From assembly GCF_900108175.1 (NCBI RefSeq), contig NZ_FNVO01000005.1:124001-188000 (forward strand): a DNA stretch of 64,000 bases. Direction: 5' to 3'. This stretch comes from Thermomonospora echinospora. GTDB lineage: Bacteria > Actinomycetota > Actinomycetes > Streptosporangiales > Streptosporangiaceae. Position numbers and translations under genes: made by a program. Positions 35,919 through 43,358 of the stretch are shown piece by piece. Position 1 is the first letter of the stretch. Each line of letters opens with the position of its first letter. The notes beneath the pieces are model-generated. The model saw nothing but the letters and a program-made list of their open reading frames with translations. It made no database searches and was not told where the DNA came from.

Positions 35919-36075
35919 GCCGCTCCGACCAGGCGACGGCCACCACGACCGGCCCGCGCAGCAATGGCCGCTCCGGTCAGACAGTGGCCGCCGTGACGCG
36001 CCAGCCGTTCCGGTCAGGCGATGGCTGCCGTGACCGGCCCGTGCGGCGATGGCCGTTCCGGCTAGGCGATGGCTG
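35919..36075. repeat. Four degenerate copies of a 48-bp tandem repeat at the DUF350 3' end
   Basis: Copies of GCCGYTCCGGTCAGGCGATGGC type begin at 35919, 35968, 36004 and 36052, with spacings 49, 36 and 48. The last copy contains the stop codon and last codons of the DUF350 gene. The array fills the gap to the spermidine synthase gene. Confidence 0.75.
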
Positions 36076-36508
36076 CGGCGACTATGGCGGCGATGGCCAG
36101 GTCGGTGGCGGCCACCACCCAGCAGGCGGGGGCCATCTGGCCGGAGGGGGTCTCGCCCTCGTGGCCGACCACGATGGCGCCCAGGCTGCCAGGCGTCAGC
36201 ACGTCCAGCAGGTAGAAGGCCAGCGTCATCACGATGATGCCGAGCACCCCGTACACCGCCGTGCTCACCAGGCCGTCGGCCAGCCCGTCCTCACTGGTGG
36301 CGATGGCGGTGGTGATGATGGCGCCGACCCCGACCAGCTTGGCGGCCAGGATCAGGGCGGCTCCCCGGTTGCCCTCGGTCCAGATCTGCCGGCCCAGCTT
36401 GCCGGGGGTCGTGACCTCGACCACCAGGAAGCCCAGGGCCAGCAGGGCGACGCCGACCGCGCCGTACGCCAGCGCGGCCCCGCCTTCCTCGATGATGTCG
36501 TTCAGCAT
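36062..36508 (-). CDS. DUF350 domain (YjfL-like) membrane protein
   Basis: A 148-residue protein of four transmembrane helices (about residues 12-32, 48-68, 82-102, 126-146), made of two DUF350 units each with a conserved small-residue pattern (VEVTTPGKLG and LDVLTPGSLG mark the end of the hairpins). The ATG at 36508 follows AGGAG and overlaps the preceding stop by one base. E. coli YjfL is a relative; its function is unknown, but the family often occurs with PspA-like or DUF4178/YjfK-like genes. Confidence 0.85.
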   Translation of the reverse strand: MLNDIIEEGGAALAYGAVGVALLALGFLVVEVTTPGKLGRQIWTEGNRGAALILAAKLVGVGAIITTAIATSEDGLADGLVSTAVYGVLGIIVMTLAFYLLDVLTPGSLGAIVVGHEGETPSGQMAPACWVVAATDLAIAAIVAAAIA

Positions 36509-37359
36509 CAAGCACTCCTACGGCTTCGTACGGCGGCGATGACGATCCAGACGAGCCCGCCGGCGACCAGGACGCCCCCGATCCCCATCCACACGTAGCG
36601 GGCCATGCCGGGCGGGGAGATCTTGTCCCCGGCGGGCGGGGCCTGCACGTCGATCTGCGGGACCGGCGGCGCGGCGCCCTTCTCCGCCACGATCATGGGC
36701 AGCGCCCCGACGGCGTCGGCCAGCCGGGCGTTGGCCTGGTCGCCGAGCAGGTCCACCTCGGTGATCCCGGCCTGTCGCAGGTCGGAGGGGCTCAGTTGCA
36801 GCGGGAGGTTGGTCTCGATGCCCTGGGTCACCGAGGTCCACTCCTCCTCGGTGATGTCGTAGTAGTAGTCGGCTGTGAACACCACCCAGCGGGGGCATTC
36901 CTGGGGACGTTCCCGCGGGTCGACGCCGGTGCCGAGGTTGGACCCGACGTCCACTCCCGGCTCGGCGGCCAGGGTGTCCCGCAGCCGCTGCTCCGTCTCC
37001 GACTGCGGCGTCCCGGGCGCCGGGGTCGGCAGGGGCGTGGCTCCGGGCGCCGGGGTCCGCAGGGCGGGGGCGGAGGGAGTGACCGGAGTGATGTAGTCGG
37101 TCATCCCGGGCAGGTCGGAGTCGATCTCCCAGCCGTAGCAGATCTGCTGCGCGCCGGCGGCCGCGTTCAGCCGCTCCACCAGTCGGCCGGCGCCCTCGCT
37201 GCCGAACAGGCCACCGCCGCTGAAGCCGACCTCGTCGTCGTTGTTGTCGGCGACCACGAGCACGACGATGAGCCCGATCACGCCGAGGACGATCGACCAG
37301 ATGACGATCTGGCGCCCGACGGTGTCGGCGGTCTTCCCGCGCTTGCCGGAGCCGCTCAC
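36508..37359 (-). CDS. Two-TM extracytoplasmic protein of the DUF350 operon
   Basis: A 283-residue protein. It has an N-terminal transmembrane helix (about residues 20-40), an extracytoplasmic domain with two cysteines (QICYGWEI and RPQECPRW) that may form a disulfide, a proline-rich linker (LRTPAPGATPLPTPAPGTP), and a C-terminal transmembrane helix (about 255-277). I do not recognise the domain. GTG at 37359 overlaps the DUF4247 stop codon, and its stop overlaps the DUF350 start, so it is coupled on both sides. Confidence 0.75.
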   Translation of the reverse strand: MSGSGKRGKTADTVGRQIVIWSIVLGVIGLIVVLVVADNNDDEVGFSGGGLFGSEGAGRLVERLNAAAGAQQICYGWEIDSDLPGMTDYITPVTPSAPALRTPAPGATPLPTPAPGTPQSETEQRLRDTLAAEPGVDVGSNLGTGVDPRERPQECPRWVVFTADYYYDITEEEWTSVTQGIETNLPLQLSPSDLRQAGITEVDLLGDQANARLADAVGALPMIVAEKGAAPPVPQIDVQAPPAGDKISPPGMARYVWMGIGGVLVAGGLVWIVIAAVRSRRSA

Positions 37360-37757
37360 TTGCCCGACCCCGGTCCGCCGCCGCGGAAGACGGAGGCGCG
37401 GCCACTGGGACCGCCCCACCTGCTTCCGATGTAGCTGTAGTGCCGCCGGTAGCCGCGGTCGACGTCATCGATCAGCACCCGGCTGCCCTTGCCGTCCGGC
37501 AGCACCGCGACGACCGCGTTGGGGTACCGCAGGAACACCCCGGCCGGGTCGTAGGCCCGGTCCGACGGCTTGAACTTGCGGGTGAGGGTGGCCGCCACCG
37601 CCGTCGGCGGTCCGGGCGCCCGGTAGACGCCGTTCCCGACCTTGCTGTAGTGCGACCCGATCCAGCCGCGCGGCGAGGTGTTCCCGCTGACCAGCGCACC
37701 GGCCAGCACGATCGCCCCGAGCACGGCCAGCAGGCCGCCGCCCACGAAATGTTTCAC
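37356..37757 (-). CDS. DUF4247 family protein
   Basis: A 133-residue protein with one N-terminal hydrophobic helix (residues 4-24) and an extracytoplasmic or membrane-facing domain containing GWIGSHYSKVGNGVYRAPGPPTAV, FLRYPNAVVAVLP and GYRRHYSYIGSRWGG. The C-terminus is rich in Arg and Gly. The family occurs with DUF4178 and spermidine synthase-like genes; no activity is known. It starts with GTG and overlaps its neighbours by four bases on both sides. Confidence 0.82.
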   Translation of the reverse strand: MKHFVGGGLLAVLGAIVLAGALVSGNTSPRGWIGSHYSKVGNGVYRAPGPPTAVAATLTRKFKPSDRAYDPAGVFLRYPNAVVAVLPDGKGSRVLIDDVDRGYRRHYSYIGSRWGGPSGRASVFRGGGPGSGK

Positions 37758-38257
37758 AGCGCGACCTCCAGGAGGGTGCGGGTCACGACGATCTGTCGGG
37801 TCTGCGGGTAGGCGTGCCAGGTGCGCCAGCCCAGGGTGCCGGTGCCCGGGTCGCCGTCCAGGGCCAGGGCGGTCACCGCGTACGGCGAGCCTGGGAACGT
37901 GCCGGTCAGCGCGTCGTCCCGGTCGGCGAGCCGGGCGCACAGTTCCCGCACCGTCGCCGTGAACGTCAGGCCGCTGTCGTAGGACTGGACGCTCGCGCCG
38001 AAGTCGTACGTCCAGCCGTCCACTTCGGTGCGCATCCCGCCGGGCAGCGGGACGGGGCGGCCGGGCAGGCAGGCGACGGTCTCGCTGACCGGCCCGGCGA
38101 AGACCTGGTGGGAGGCGCCCAGCAGGCGCATCTCCACCCGGATCCCGGCGCGCTCCACCGGCAGGACGGCCAGCGCGTCCAGCGGCGCCAGGCCGAGCGC
38201 GAACGACAGCGCGTCGGCGCGGGTGTCCAGGTAGGGGGTGTCGAGGGCGGTGTGCAC
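37754..38257 (-). CDS. DUF2617 family protein
   Basis: A 167-residue soluble protein with the family N-terminus TPYLDTRADALSFALG and strands such as IRVEMRLLGASHQVF and GWTYDFGASVQSYDSGLTF. It is all beta by appearance; the function is unknown. GTG at 38257 begins just five bases after the possible short peptide gene. The stop overlaps the DUF4247 start. Confidence 0.85.
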   Translation of the reverse strand: MHTALDTPYLDTRADALSFALGLAPLDALAVLPVERAGIRVEMRLLGASHQVFAGPVSETVACLPGRPVPLPGGMRTEVDGWTYDFGASVQSYDSGLTFTATVRELCARLADRDDALTGTFPGSPYAVTALALDGDPGTGTLGWRTWHAYPQTRQIVVTRTLLEVAL

Positions 38258-38262
38258 CGGGG

Positions 38263-38373
38263 TCAGCTTTCGGTCTGGTGAGCGCGCATGGTCAGCGTCT
38301 CGTCCGGCGCCGCCAACGGGCCACCCGTCGAGCGGGCTGCGCGGTCGTCGTTCCTGGGAGACATGGGGGGCAT
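38263..38373 (-). CDS. Possible 36-residue peptide gene in the DUF operon
   Basis: A small ORF that begins four bases after the DUF4178 stop and ends five bases before the DUF2617 start. It encodes a hydrophilic peptide from MPPMSPRNDDRAARSTGG to TMRAHQTES. GGAAGC lies nine bases upstream of the ATG. The packing fits the neighbouring genes, but the peptide has no recognisable domain, so it may be a chance ORF in a short spacer. Confidence 0.4.
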   Translation of the reverse strand: MPPMSPRNDDRAARSTGGPLAAPDETLTMRAHQTES

Positions 38374-38377
38374 GGCG

Positions 38378-38989
38378 TCAGCTTCCGGGGTAGATGGTCA
38401 GCGTCCCGGTGGGGACGCGCTCGCCGGTGCCGGCCTCCCAAGATCCGCCGCCGAACTTCTCGAACGACAGGTAGCGGCCGCCAGGGCCTTCGTAGTCGAC
38501 GTACTCGACCCGGCCGGTGTCGCCGAGACCGGTGGTGCCCTCGGTGCGGTACTCGGCGGTGCCGTGCTCCTCGCGCCGGTACTCCACCCCGTCGAGGGTC
38601 AGCGTGGACCTGTCGGGGCGCAGGTCGCCGACGTCCCGCTCGGTCCACCAGACCACTTCGAGGTCGGGGTCCTCCTCGACCGACACCCACACCTTGGTGC
38701 CCTCGATGGTGTCGGCGTCCAGCAGGTGCTCGCTCCAGGTGTAGCCGCCCTCGCGCAGGCGCACCGAGCCGCGCACGAAGTAGCGGGTGCCCAGGTACTC
38801 GACCATGTCGCCGGCCTTCAGCGTCCGAGGATCACCGGCCACCTCGCCCACGGAGGCGAACGGGTCGGCGGGCGCCGCCGGCGCCTGCTCCGTCCCGCCC
38901 CCGGTGCCCCGGCGGCGCAGCAGCACCGCGATGAGCACGACCAGGGCGACCAGGATCAGCACCAGCAACGTGATCACCACGGCCAGCAT
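38378..38989 (-). CDS. DUF4178 family membrane-anchored protein
   Basis: A 203-residue protein. One N-terminal transmembrane helix (residues 2-24) is followed by a cytoplasmic DUF4178 domain (about 55-200; KAGDMVEYLGTRYFVRGSVRLREGGYTWSEHLLDA, VWWTERDVGDL, YLSFEKFGGGSWEAGTGE). The ATG at 38989 follows GGAGG. It is the first gene of the unit, behind a candidate promoter at 39034-39039. DUF4178 relatives include YjfK-like proteins. Confidence 0.85.
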   Translation of the reverse strand: MLAVVITLLVLILVALVVLIAVLLRRRGTGGGTEQAPAAPADPFASVGEVAGDPRTLKAGDMVEYLGTRYFVRGSVRLREGGYTWSEHLLDADTIEGTKVWVSVEEDPDLEVVWWTERDVGDLRPDRSTLTLDGVEYRREEHGTAEYRTEGTTGLGDTGRVEYVDYEGPGGRYLSFEKFGGGSWEAGTGERVPTGTLTIYPGS

Positions 38990-39033
38990 GCCCACCTCCA
39001 CGCACGGGGATCGGTCAAGGCCCCGGCGTGCGG

Positions 39034-39039
39034 ATACTA
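39034..39039 (-). promoter_or_regulatory. Candidate -10 element for the DUF4178 operon
   Basis: TAGTAT on the minus strand, 45 bases upstream of the DUF4178 start, in a stretch of lower GC content between dapC and this operon. A TTGCGC lies 19 bases farther upstream as a weak -35. A CCGAT-N5-ATCGG hairpin at 39068-39082 could end dapC transcription. Confidence 0.45.
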
Positions 39040-39108
39040 CCGATCGCACACGTACCAGGCGCAACATGCATCCGATGACAGATCGGTGTATCCGGTTCCA
39101 ATTTGGTT

Positions 39109-40200
39109 TCAGAGCCGCTGGACGGCGGCGGCGACCCGTTCGTCGGTGGCGGTGAAGGCAACCCGGACGTGCCGGGCCCCGGCCGGGCCGTAGAAGTCGC
39201 CGGGGGCGACGCTGATGCCCAGCTCGGCCAGGTGGGCGACGGTGTCCCAGCAGGACTCGTCGCGGGTGGCCCACAGGTACAGGGACGCCTCGGAGTGGTC
39301 GATGCGGAAGCCGTGCCGGACCAGCGCCGTCCGCAACGCCTCCCGGCGGCGGGCGTAGCGAGCCCACTGCTCGTCCACGTGGGCGTCGTCGCCGTAGGCC
39401 ACGGTCATCGCGGCCTGCACCGGCGCGGGAACGATCATGCCGGCGTGCTTGCGCACCTCCAGCAGCCGCCCGACCACGGCGGGGTCGCCGGTGACGAACC
39501 CGGCCCGGTAGCCGGCCAGGTTGGAGCGCTTGGACAGCGAGTGGATCGCCAGCAGCCCCTCGTGGGTGCCCCCGCACACGTCCGGGTGCAGGATCGACAC
39601 CGGCCGCCCGGCCGGGCCGTCGTCCCACACCAGCTCGATGTAGCACTCGTCGCTGACCACCAGGGCGCCCCGTTCGCGGGCCCAGGAGACCACCTTGCGC
39701 AGGTGCTCGGCGGGCAGCACCCGGCCGGTCGGGTTGGACGGCGAGTTGACCCACACGAGCTTCGGCGTCACGGGCCCCAGGCTCAGCAGCCCGTCGGAGG
39801 CCACCGGCTCGGCCCCCGCCAGCCGGGCGCCCACGTCGTAGGTCGGGTAGGCGAGCTCGGGGAAGACCACCCGGTCGCCGGGACCGGCGCCCAGCAGCGT
39901 CGGCAGCCAGGCCACCAGTTCCTTGGTGCCGATCACCGGCAGCACGGCGGCCGGGTCGGCGCCGGCCACCCCGAGCCGGCGGCGCAGCCATCCGGCCACC
40001 GCCTCGCGCAGGGCCGGGGTGCCGTGGGTCTGGGGATAGCCGGGTGCGTCCGCCGCCTCGCACAGCGCCCGCCGGATCGGCTCCGGCGTCGGATCGACGG
40101 GCGTGCCGACCGAAAGGTCCACCAGCCCGCCGGGATGTCCGGCGGCGATCTCCTTGTACGGGGCCAGCCGGTCCCAGGGGAAGTCCGGGAGCGTACGCAC
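39109..40200 (-). CDS. dapC: N-succinyldiaminopimelate aminotransferase
   Basis: A 363-residue class I PLP aminotransferase of the DapC type. Conserved blocks: DLSVGTPVDPTP, GYPQTHGTPALREAVAGWL, PGDRVVFPELAYPTYDVGA, VNSPSNPTGRVL, DECYIELVWDDG, and the PLP lysine in SLSKRSNLAGYRAGF (about residue 225). The GTG at 40200 is preferred, as GAGGAGAGG lies seven bases upstream; the frame is open to 40218. It follows the ferredoxin gene as in mycobacteria and completes the lysine pathway with dapD and dapE. Confidence 0.92.
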   Translation of the reverse strand: MRTLPDFPWDRLAPYKEIAAGHPGGLVDLSVGTPVDPTPEPIRRALCEAADAPGYPQTHGTPALREAVAGWLRRRLGVAGADPAAVLPVIGTKELVAWLPTLLGAGPGDRVVFPELAYPTYDVGARLAGAEPVASDGLLSLGPVTPKLVWVNSPSNPTGRVLPAEHLRKVVSWARERGALVVSDECYIELVWDDGPAGRPVSILHPDVCGGTHEGLLAIHSLSKRSNLAGYRAGFVTGDPAVVGRLLEVRKHAGMIVPAPVQAAMTVAYGDDAHVDEQWARYARRREALRTALVRHGFRIDHSEASLYLWATRDESCWDTVAHLAELGISVAPGDFYGPAGARHVRVAFTATDERVAAAVQRL

Positions 40201-40327
40201 CGCTGTGCCTCTCCTCACCTCGTCTCGTCACGCCACAAGGCCGTGACCCCCCACGGAGGCCACGGCCCGGCGCTCAGCTGAGCGTGTCATCGTGGAGCGG
40301 TCCCCACGACGACCCGTGCACCGCCCG

Positions 40328-40651
40328 TCAGTCCTCGTTCTGCGGGGGCAGTGCGGCCACGATCGGGTGATCCTTGTCGATCTTCCCGACCTTGGAGGCG
40401 CCGCCGGGCGAGCCGAGGTCGTCGAAGAACTCCACGTTGACCTTGTAGAAGTCCTTCCACTGGTCGGGGACGTCGTCCTCGTAGTAGATCGCCTCAACCG
40501 GGCAGACGGGCTCGCACGCACCGCAGTCGACGCACTCGTCCGGGTGGATGTAGAGCTGGCGCTTGCCCTCGTAGATGCAGTCGACCGGGCATTCCTCAAT
40601 GCACGCCTTGTCGAGCACGTCCACACAGGGCTGCGCAATGACGTAGGTCAC
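40328..40651 (-). CDS. fdxA: Seven-iron ferredoxin
   Basis: A 107-residue ferredoxin with eight cysteines: Cys9, 17, 21 and 25, and Cys40, 43, 46 and 50. The pattern fits one [3Fe-4S] and one [4Fe-4S] cluster. The C-terminal extension (from about residue 60) is typical of actinobacterial FdxA. GTG at 40651 has GAGAGGAG upstream. It carries electrons in the cytoplasm, possibly to cytochromes P450. It is divergent from the SH3-like gene and upstream of dapC. Confidence 0.93.
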   Translation of the reverse strand: MTYVIAQPCVDVLDKACIEECPVDCIYEGKRQLYIHPDECVDCGACEPVCPVEAIYYEDDVPDQWKDFYKVNVEFFDDLGSPGGASKVGKIDKDHPIVAALPPQNED

Positions 40652-40717
40652 GTCGTGACTCCTCTCGGGTTCTTCCGGCCCCGCCGTGCGCCACGGCTCA
40701 CCGCAAGCTCGCTCCAC

Positions 40718-41779
40718 CTAGTATTGCGGCAGCGAGATGTCCATTCGACTTGGGGGTCGCCACATGTCCGCCCGTTTCGCCGCGCGACTCGTGGTCTCCA
40801 TCTCGCAGGCCGACGTGGGTGAGCGGGTCTCGCTGCGCCGCCGGCTGCCGACGGGAGGGTACAGCGATGTCGTGGGCGTCCTCGAATCGTGGACCGGCGA
40901 CGTGCTGACGGTCCGGCGCCGTACCGGCGAGGTGGTCGAGGTGCCCCGCGACGTCCTCGTGGCGGGCAAGGTCGTCCCGCCCGCGTCCTCGGCTCGTTCC
41001 CGGACGGGCGGCGCCTCGCGCCCCGTGTAGAGCCGGCCGGGTTGCAGGGGCGTCCCGTTGAAGAGCTCGGAGACCGTCACGAACCGGTAGCCCCTGCCGC
41101 TCAGCTGCGCCAGGATCCCCGGGACCGCCGCGACGCTCGCCTCCTTGACGTCGTGGAGCAGCACGATGGATCCGGGCCGCGTGTCCCGCAGCACCACCTG
41201 GGTCGTGCGCGCCGCATCAGGCCGGCGCCAGTCCATCGGGTCGACGCTCCACATGATCTGCGGGAGCCCGGCCGCGTTCCCGACCTGGGCGTTCGTCGCG
41301 CCGTACGGAGGCCGGAAGATCGTCGGCCGGACGCCCGCGACCTGCTGGACCACTTCCTGGGTCCGCTGCACCTCCGACCGCGCCTCGGCCTCCGACAGCC
41401 TGGGCAGGTACGGGTGCGACCAGGTGTGGTTGCCCACGTCGTGCCCCTCGGCGACCATCCGCCGCACTAACTCGGCGTTCGGCCCCACGTGCGCGCCGAG
41501 CACGAAGAACGTGGCCCGCGCCCGCGCCTTCGCCAGGTCGTCCAGCAGCCGCCCGGTGTACGGGCCGGGTCCGTCGTCGAAGGTCAGCGCCACGCATTTC
41601 GCCCTGGTGCAGTCGACGGGAGGAGTGCTCGGCGTCTGCCGGGGACGGGCCACGGCCCCGTCCGGCGCCTTCGTCCGCCGGGACGCCGTCCGCACCTGGG
41701 CGTCCTGCCCGCAGGCCGACAGCAGGCAGGCTCCGACCGCCACGGCGACCAGGACGGCCGATCGTCTGTTCCGCACCAT
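40718..41779 (-). CDS. Polysaccharide deacetylase lipoprotein with anomalous C-terminal extension
   Basis: A 353-residue secreted NodB-homology enzyme. The signal peptide ends in the lipobox LSAC (about residues 19-22). The catalytic domain (about 58-245) has FDDGPGPYT (Asp pair), HTWSHPYLP (His ligands), RPPYGATN, and VLLHD. The normal end of this family would be near LYTGREAPP (about residue 255). The frame then runs on for about 98 residues antisense to the SH3-like gene, rich in Ser, Thr and Arg, with no recognised domain. Either the stop codon was lost or the overlap is genuine (see findings). Confidence 0.8.
   Translation of the reverse strand: MVRNRRSAVLVAVAVGACLLSACGQDAQVRTASRRTKAPDGAVARPRQTPSTPPVDCTRAKCVALTFDDGPGPYTGRLLDDLAKARARATFFVLGAHVGPNAELVRRMVAEGHDVGNHTWSHPYLPRLSEAEARSEVQRTQEVVQQVAGVRPTIFRPPYGATNAQVGNAAGLPQIMWSVDPMDWRRPDAARTTQVVLRDTRPGSIVLLHDVKEASVAAVPGILAQLSGRGYRFVTVSELFNGTPLQPGRLYTGREAPPVRERAEDAGGTTLPATRTSRGTSTTSPVRRRTVSTSPVHDSRTPTTSLYPPVGSRRRSETRSPTSACEMETTSRAAKRADMWRPPSRMDISLPQY
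40719..40724 (+). promoter_or_regulatory. Candidate -10 element for the SH3-like gene
   Basis: TAGTAT on the plus strand, about 40 bases before the ATG at 40764. No clear -35 is present. It also holds the stop codon of the overlapping antisense deacetylase gene. Confidence 0.4.
40764..41030 (+). CDS. SH3-like (Rv0428c-type N-terminal) small protein
   Basis: An 88-residue protein. LVVSISQADVGERVSLRRRLPTGGYSDVVGVLESWTGDVLTVRRRTGEVVEVPRDVLVAGKVVPP matches the SH3-like domain that stands at the N-terminus of an actinobacterial GNAT acetyltransferase group; the acetyltransferase part is absent here. The ATG at 40764 follows GGGGG at good spacing (ATG at 40737 is an alternative). The whole gene lies opposite the 3' part of the deacetylase gene. 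The function is unknown; the domain binds no known ligand. Confidence 0.7.
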   Translation: MSARFAARLVVSISQADVGERVSLRRRLPTGGYSDVVGVLESWTGDVLTVRRRTGEVVEVPRDVLVAGKVVPPASSARSRTGGASRPV

Positions 41780-41872
41780 GCACCCCCGAATGTCGCTCCA
41801 TCCGGGGAGATACCCCTCCCCACCTGGTCAAAGCGATCATCCGGGGGCGTCACGGGGCGCGGCCCGGACGGC

Positions 41873-42742
41873 TCAGCGCAGGGGCCAGTCGGGGACCTCG
41901 GCGGGCAGGTCGGTGCTGACGCGCATCGGGAAGACGGCCGGGCGCTTCTCCAGGAAAGAGGTGACGCCCTCGGCCGCGTCCGGCGCCGCGCCCAGCGCCG
42001 CCATCAGCCGCGAGTCGGCCACGTGCGCGTCCCAGGGAGTGCTGGACGACAGCCCCGACCACATCAGCCGGCGGATCGCCGCGACCGACACTCCCGAGGT
42101 GTTGTCGGCGATCTCCCGGGCCAGCTCGTAGGCGGCGGGCAGCAGCTCGTCGGGGGCGTACACCCGCGAGACCAGCCGGCCGGCGAGGGCCTCCCGCGCG
42201 TCGAACACCCGGCCGGTGGCCGCCCACTCCATGGCCTGGGAGATGCCCACCAGCCGGGGCAGGAACCAGCTGGAGGCCGCCTCGCTGACGATGCCGCGCC
42301 GGGCGAACACGAACCCGAACCCGGCCTTGTCGGAGGCCAGCCGGACGTCCATGGGCAGCGTCATCGTGACTCCCACGCCCACGGCCGCACCGTTGAAGGC
42401 GGCGATGACCGGCTTGAGGCAGCGCGCGATCCGCAGCGCCACGGTGCCGCCGCCGTCGCGGGGCGTGCCGTCCTCCAGCAGGTCGTCGCCGCCGAACATG
42501 TCCTGGCGCTTGTCCTTGTTGAAGGTGTCGCCGCCGCCCTCCAGGTCGGCGCCCGCGCAGAACGCCCGCCCCGCCCCGGTGACCACGACCGCCCGTACCT
42601 CGTCGTCGGCGTCGATCCGGTCGAAGACGTCCAGCATCTCGTTCCGCATCGTGAACGTGTAGGCGTTCATCCGGTCGGGCCGGTTGAGCGTGACCGTCGC
42701 GACCCGGTCCTGCACCTCGTACTCGATCTCGGTGTATGTCAC
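41873..42742 (-). CDS. Enoyl-CoA hydratase/isomerase (crotonase) family protein
   Basis: A 289-residue crotonase fold protein. The oxyanion-hole segments AVVVTGAGRAFCAGADLEGG (about residues 49-68) and KPVIAAFNGAAVGVGVTMTLPMDVRLASDKAGFGFVFARRGIV are present, the latter with an acidic pair replaced, so the exact reaction is open. An insert GGGDTFNKDKRQDMFGGDDLLEDG follows the first motif. GTG at 42742 begins the conserved MTYTEIEYEVQDRVATVTLNRPDRMNAY. It should act on acyl-CoA thioesters in the cytoplasm. Confidence 0.9.
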   Translation of the reverse strand: MTYTEIEYEVQDRVATVTLNRPDRMNAYTFTMRNEMLDVFDRIDADDEVRAVVVTGAGRAFCAGADLEGGGDTFNKDKRQDMFGGDDLLEDGTPRDGGGTVALRIARCLKPVIAAFNGAAVGVGVTMTLPMDVRLASDKAGFGFVFARRGIVSEAASSWFLPRLVGISQAMEWAATGRVFDAREALAGRLVSRVYAPDELLPAAYELAREIADNTSGVSVAAIRRLMWSGLSSSTPWDAHVADSRLMAALGAAPDAAEGVTSFLEKRPAVFPMRVSTDLPAEVPDWPLR

Positions 42743-42803
42743 CGTGCGTCCCCTCTCGTACCGGCCGTGGCAGAACGGGATTCTAGGGGCGGGGCGAGGC
42801 GGC

Positions 42804-43208
42804 TCAGCGGCGGGCGGCGGGGAAAACCTCGGTGACCAGGTCGGTGTGCCAGCGTTCCCGGGGGCCGGTGTAGTCCGGGGGCGGCGCCGGGGTCAGCAGG
42901 TCGCCGTGCCGGGCGAGGCCGACCGTGATCTGCGAGCAGCCGGCGGAGACGGGTTCGCCGAGGGCCGTGCGCAGGTCGTCCGGGGTCAGCGCGATCCGGT
43001 CGGGGACGTCGCCCGCGTGGGCGGCCAGGCGGAACGCCAGTGCGGCCAGCAGACGGGCCCATCCCCGGCCGAGGTAGGGCGGCAGGCCGGTGACGGTGAT
43101 CTCCGGCAGACCCCGTGCGGCCAGCCCCCTGGTGACGAGCGTCAGGCCGGCCGGCGTCTCCCGCCCGGCGATCGTGATCTCGCCCGCCGCTCCCCGCTGT
43201 GCGCCCAT
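42804..43208 (-). CDS. Hypothetical protein
   Basis: A 134-residue soluble protein. It has an ITIAGRETPAGLTLVTRGLAARGLPEITVTGLPPYLGRGWARLLAALAFRLA core, perhaps alpha/beta, and a C-terminus with many Pro and Thr. No family is recognised. The ATG at 43208 lacks a clear ribosome binding site; a GTG at 43217 is in frame. It is single, upstream of crotonase on the same strand and divergent from the methyltransferase. Confidence 0.55.
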   Translation of the reverse strand: MGAQRGAAGEITIAGRETPAGLTLVTRGLAARGLPEITVTGLPPYLGRGWARLLAALAFRLAAHAGDVPDRIALTPDDLRTALGEPVSAGCSQITVGLARHGDLLTPAPPPDYTGPRERWHTDLVTEVFPAARR

Positions 43209-43358
43209 GCCCCGCACCGTACCGGGACGCCACCGCGGTCCCGTCCCCGTCCACCCAACGTCCCTGCTCAGACGCTGTGGGTAATGAGAATCGCCGCGTG
43301 ACGCATACCCTTGGCCAACCCTCGTCCGGCTGTTCTCATTGTCGGCTAAGTTACGAAC

